A DNA stretch of 64,000 nt. It comes from Synechococcaceae cyanobacterium (GTDB lineage Bacteria > Cyanobacteriota > Cyanobacteriia > PCC-6307 > Cyanobiaceae). Where the stretch lies: positions 62,001 to 126,000 of the forward strand of contig CANCJV010000004.1 of assembly GCA_947378425.1 (NCBI GenBank), written 5' to 3'. Both the position numbers and the translations under genes were made by a program. Shown here one piece after another: positions 62,653 through 64,000 of this stretch (position 1 is its first letter; each line of letters opens with the position of its first letter). The notes below the pieces were generated by a model that saw nothing but the letters and a program-made list of their open reading frames with translations, was not told the origin of the DNA and ran no database searches.

Positions 62653-62834
62653 GCCGGCGGCTCAAACCCGACGAGGTTACGGACGCCCAGCGACGGGGCG
62701 GCGACGGGGATGCGCCAGGAGCCGCTCGGCGTGATCAGCTCGGCAGGGGGCAGCTTCAGCGGAGGATCAGCCGGGATCGTTCGCCGCCCGAACCAACGAC
62801 AGCCGATGAAGCGAGTCAAGGCCCTCGGGGCCAT
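62649..62834 (-). CDS. small basic protein, possible coupled leader of queA
   Basis: This 61-residue ORF starts at an ATG 12 bases after the permease stop and overlaps the queA start by 4 bases. It contains [20 protein letters not shown] and no domain I know. Basic and Pro-rich, it could be a real small protein or just a translation link between the permease gene and queA. Evidence is position only. Confidence 0.35.
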   Translation of the reverse strand: MAPRALTRFIGCRWFGRRTIPADPPLKLPPAELITPSGSWRIPVAAPSLGVRNLVGFEPPA

Positions 62835-62846
62835 GACCGGCAGGGT

Positions 62847-64000
62847 TCAGACCGGCAGATAGTGGCGGTAGCGGGTGAACAGGCGCGAGCGCCCATCGGC
62901 CAGAGCCGACGACACCACATCAATGCTCTGGTTGAGCAGGTAGCGATCAAACCAGCGGTTGCCGATCACCTCGGGCATCATCACGGTCAACCGTTGATCG
63001 GGCTCCTCCCGTTCCACCGCCTGCACCAGGCTCACCAGGGGATCGATGAAGGAGGCGTAAGGGCTGGGGCTCAGGCTGAGTTCAAGTCCCGGCTGCCCTG
63101 CGAACAGGCGATTCCAGTCGGCCTGGATCCTGGCGGGATCGTGGTGCTCGCCGTAGACGAACAGCACCCGCACGTTGCGCGACATGCTCACGGCCTGACG
63201 CACGGCGGCGACCGCGGCGCGATCGAAACTCTCCAGACAGACCAGGATCGGTCCGCATCCCGGATCCAGGGGCGGAAGGCTCGGTTCACCGCGGCCGGCA
63301 GCTTCAGCCGCAGCCGGCAGGCCGGCGAGGTCGAGGGCCTGATCCAGCAGGCGATAACGACGGCGGATCCAGGCCAGGCCGAGCACCAGCAGCGGGATCA
63401 GCAACACCACCAGCCAGGCCCCGGAGCTGAACTTGCTGACGACGATGACCAGCAGCACCAGGGAGGTGAACAGGGCGCCAAAGCCGTTCATCAGGGCCCG
63501 CTGAGGCCACCTCGCCCCCTTGTGGCGCAGCCAGTAGCGCACCATGCCCGCCTGGGAGAGGCTGAAGGCCAGAAACACGCCGACGGCATAGAGATTGATC
63601 GCCATCGTGGTGTCGCCACCGCAGAAGACGATGATCAGCCCTGCCAGGGCAATCAGCACCAGGATGCCGTTCTGGAACACCAGCCGATCACCGCGGAAGG
63701 CCAGCAGCCGCGGCAGATGACCATCCACCGCCAGCAGGGCACCGAGGCGGGGAAAATCGGCGAAGGCGGTGTTGGCCGCCAGCATCAGGATCAACAGGGT
63801 GGCCAGCTGCAGGACGGGATAGAGAGGATTCCGCGCCCCGAAGATGCGCTCGCCGAGGATCGCCATGCTGGTCTGGCTGGAGGAGGGGTCGACGCCGTAC
63901 ATCCAGGCCAGCAGGCTGATACCGAGGAACATCAGCGACAGGATCACGCCCATCGTCGCCATCGTGGCCCGGGCGTTCGCATCCGAGGGTTCGCGGAACA
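62847..64000 (-). CDS. KimA-like potassium permease (APC/KUP superfamily), partial
   Basis: The gene runs off the right edge, so the N-terminus (first helices) is missing. Visible are several membrane helices (MGVILSLMFLGISLLAWMYG, LVLIALAGLIIVFCGG, MAINLYAVGVFLAFSLSQAG) and the cytosolic C-terminal domain. The latter has the KimA-like segments SPYASFIDPLVSL, EEPDQRLTVMMPEV, WFDRYLLNQ and a YRHYLPV end. KimA imports potassium using the proton gradient and in Bacillus is controlled by c-di-AMP. The frame continues upstream through FREPSDANARAT before the window ends. Confidence 0.75.
   Translation of the reverse strand, partial: FREPSDANARATMATMGVILSLMFLGISLLAWMYGVDPSSSQTSMAILGERIFGARNPLYPVLQLATLLILMLAANTAFADFPRLGALLAVDGHLPRLLAFRGDRLVFQNGILVLIALAGLIIVFCGGDTTMAINLYAVGVFLAFSLSQAGMVRYWLRHKGARWPQRALMNGFGALFTSLVLLVIVVSKFSSGAWLVVLLIPLLVLGLAWIRRRYRLLDQALDLAGLPAAAEAAGRGEPSLPPLDPGCGPILVCLESFDRAAVAAVRQAVSMSRNVRVLFVYGEHHDPARIQADWNRLFAGQPGLELSLSPSPYASFIDPLVSLVQAVEREEPDQRLTVMMPEVIGNRWFDRYLLNQSIDVVSSALADGRSRLFTRYRHYLPV

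Noticed and set aside
1-64000. CRISPR arrays, insertion sequences, rRNA genes and riboswitches
   Set aside because: No regularly spaced direct repeats with unique spacers, no transposase motifs, no rRNA-like sequence and no recognised riboswitch fold were seen.

Overview
The window is chromosome from a high-GC cyanobacterium, most likely a Synechococcus/Cyanobium-type picocyanobacterium. The evidence is a short high-light-inducible protein, a solanesyl diphosphate synthase and a UbiD decarboxylase of the kind used for plastoquinone, an acyl-lipid desaturase, ComB, DUF1350, DUF2605 and DUF3122 families, an Fe-superoxide dismutase, and the palindrome GGCGATCGCC (HIP1), for example at 7406-7415. 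Genes are dense, with many 4-base ATGA overlaps. Core coding DNA is very GC-rich (43 of 60 bases at 29701-29760).

Layout. 1-6 kb: small hypothetical genes, an hli gene with its own terminator, a methyltransferase, a Rieske protein, and a glycosyltransferase/acyltransferase pair resembling the last steps of carotenoid glycoside-ester synthesis. 6-13 kb: an accessory island. It has a doubly broken MFS transporter, a MmgE/PrpD-family protein, a two-cysteine maleate-isomerase/Asp-Glu-racemase-like enzyme, an FAD monooxygenase, a divergent paralogue of porphobilinogen synthase (HemB) and a cytochrome P450 with an altered I-helix. The last four are on the minus strand in one direction. The P450 and HemB-like genes are visibly poorer in GC (31/60 and 32/60 in sampled lines). 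This is the best candidate here for an undescribed biosynthetic system. 13-18 kb: flavin and thiol redox proteins, a decayed uppP remnant, an exonuclease and PrxQ. 18-33 kb: core metabolism (acs, solanesyl diphosphate synthase, murI, a cell-wall amidase, a nitrilase-family protein, comB, ubiD, aroA, an mnmD-like gene, glmU). 33-47 kb: desaturase, GH116 glycosidase, a membrane coiled-coil protein built on 21-base repeats, ribD, DUF427, a Nif11-like peptide, SRAP, ftsH, argF, a GHL10 glycosidase, lexA with a probable SOS box, and tRNA-Ala(GGC).

47-56 kb is a signalling and membrane block. A PAS protein overlaps a PAS-GGDEF-EAL protein. A GAF-like-GGDEF-EAL protein overlapped by a FIST sensor protein converges on them. 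Next come a 968-residue membrane hydrolase-like protein and a multi-pass membrane protein. 56-64 kb: lnt, a phasin-like protein, an FKBP isomerase, sodB, a phosphopantetheinyl transferase overlapping queA tail to tail, and a KimA-type potassium permease that runs off the right edge.

All calls come from reading the sequence and recalled family knowledge. No database search was run, so start codons and weakly conserved genes are provisional.
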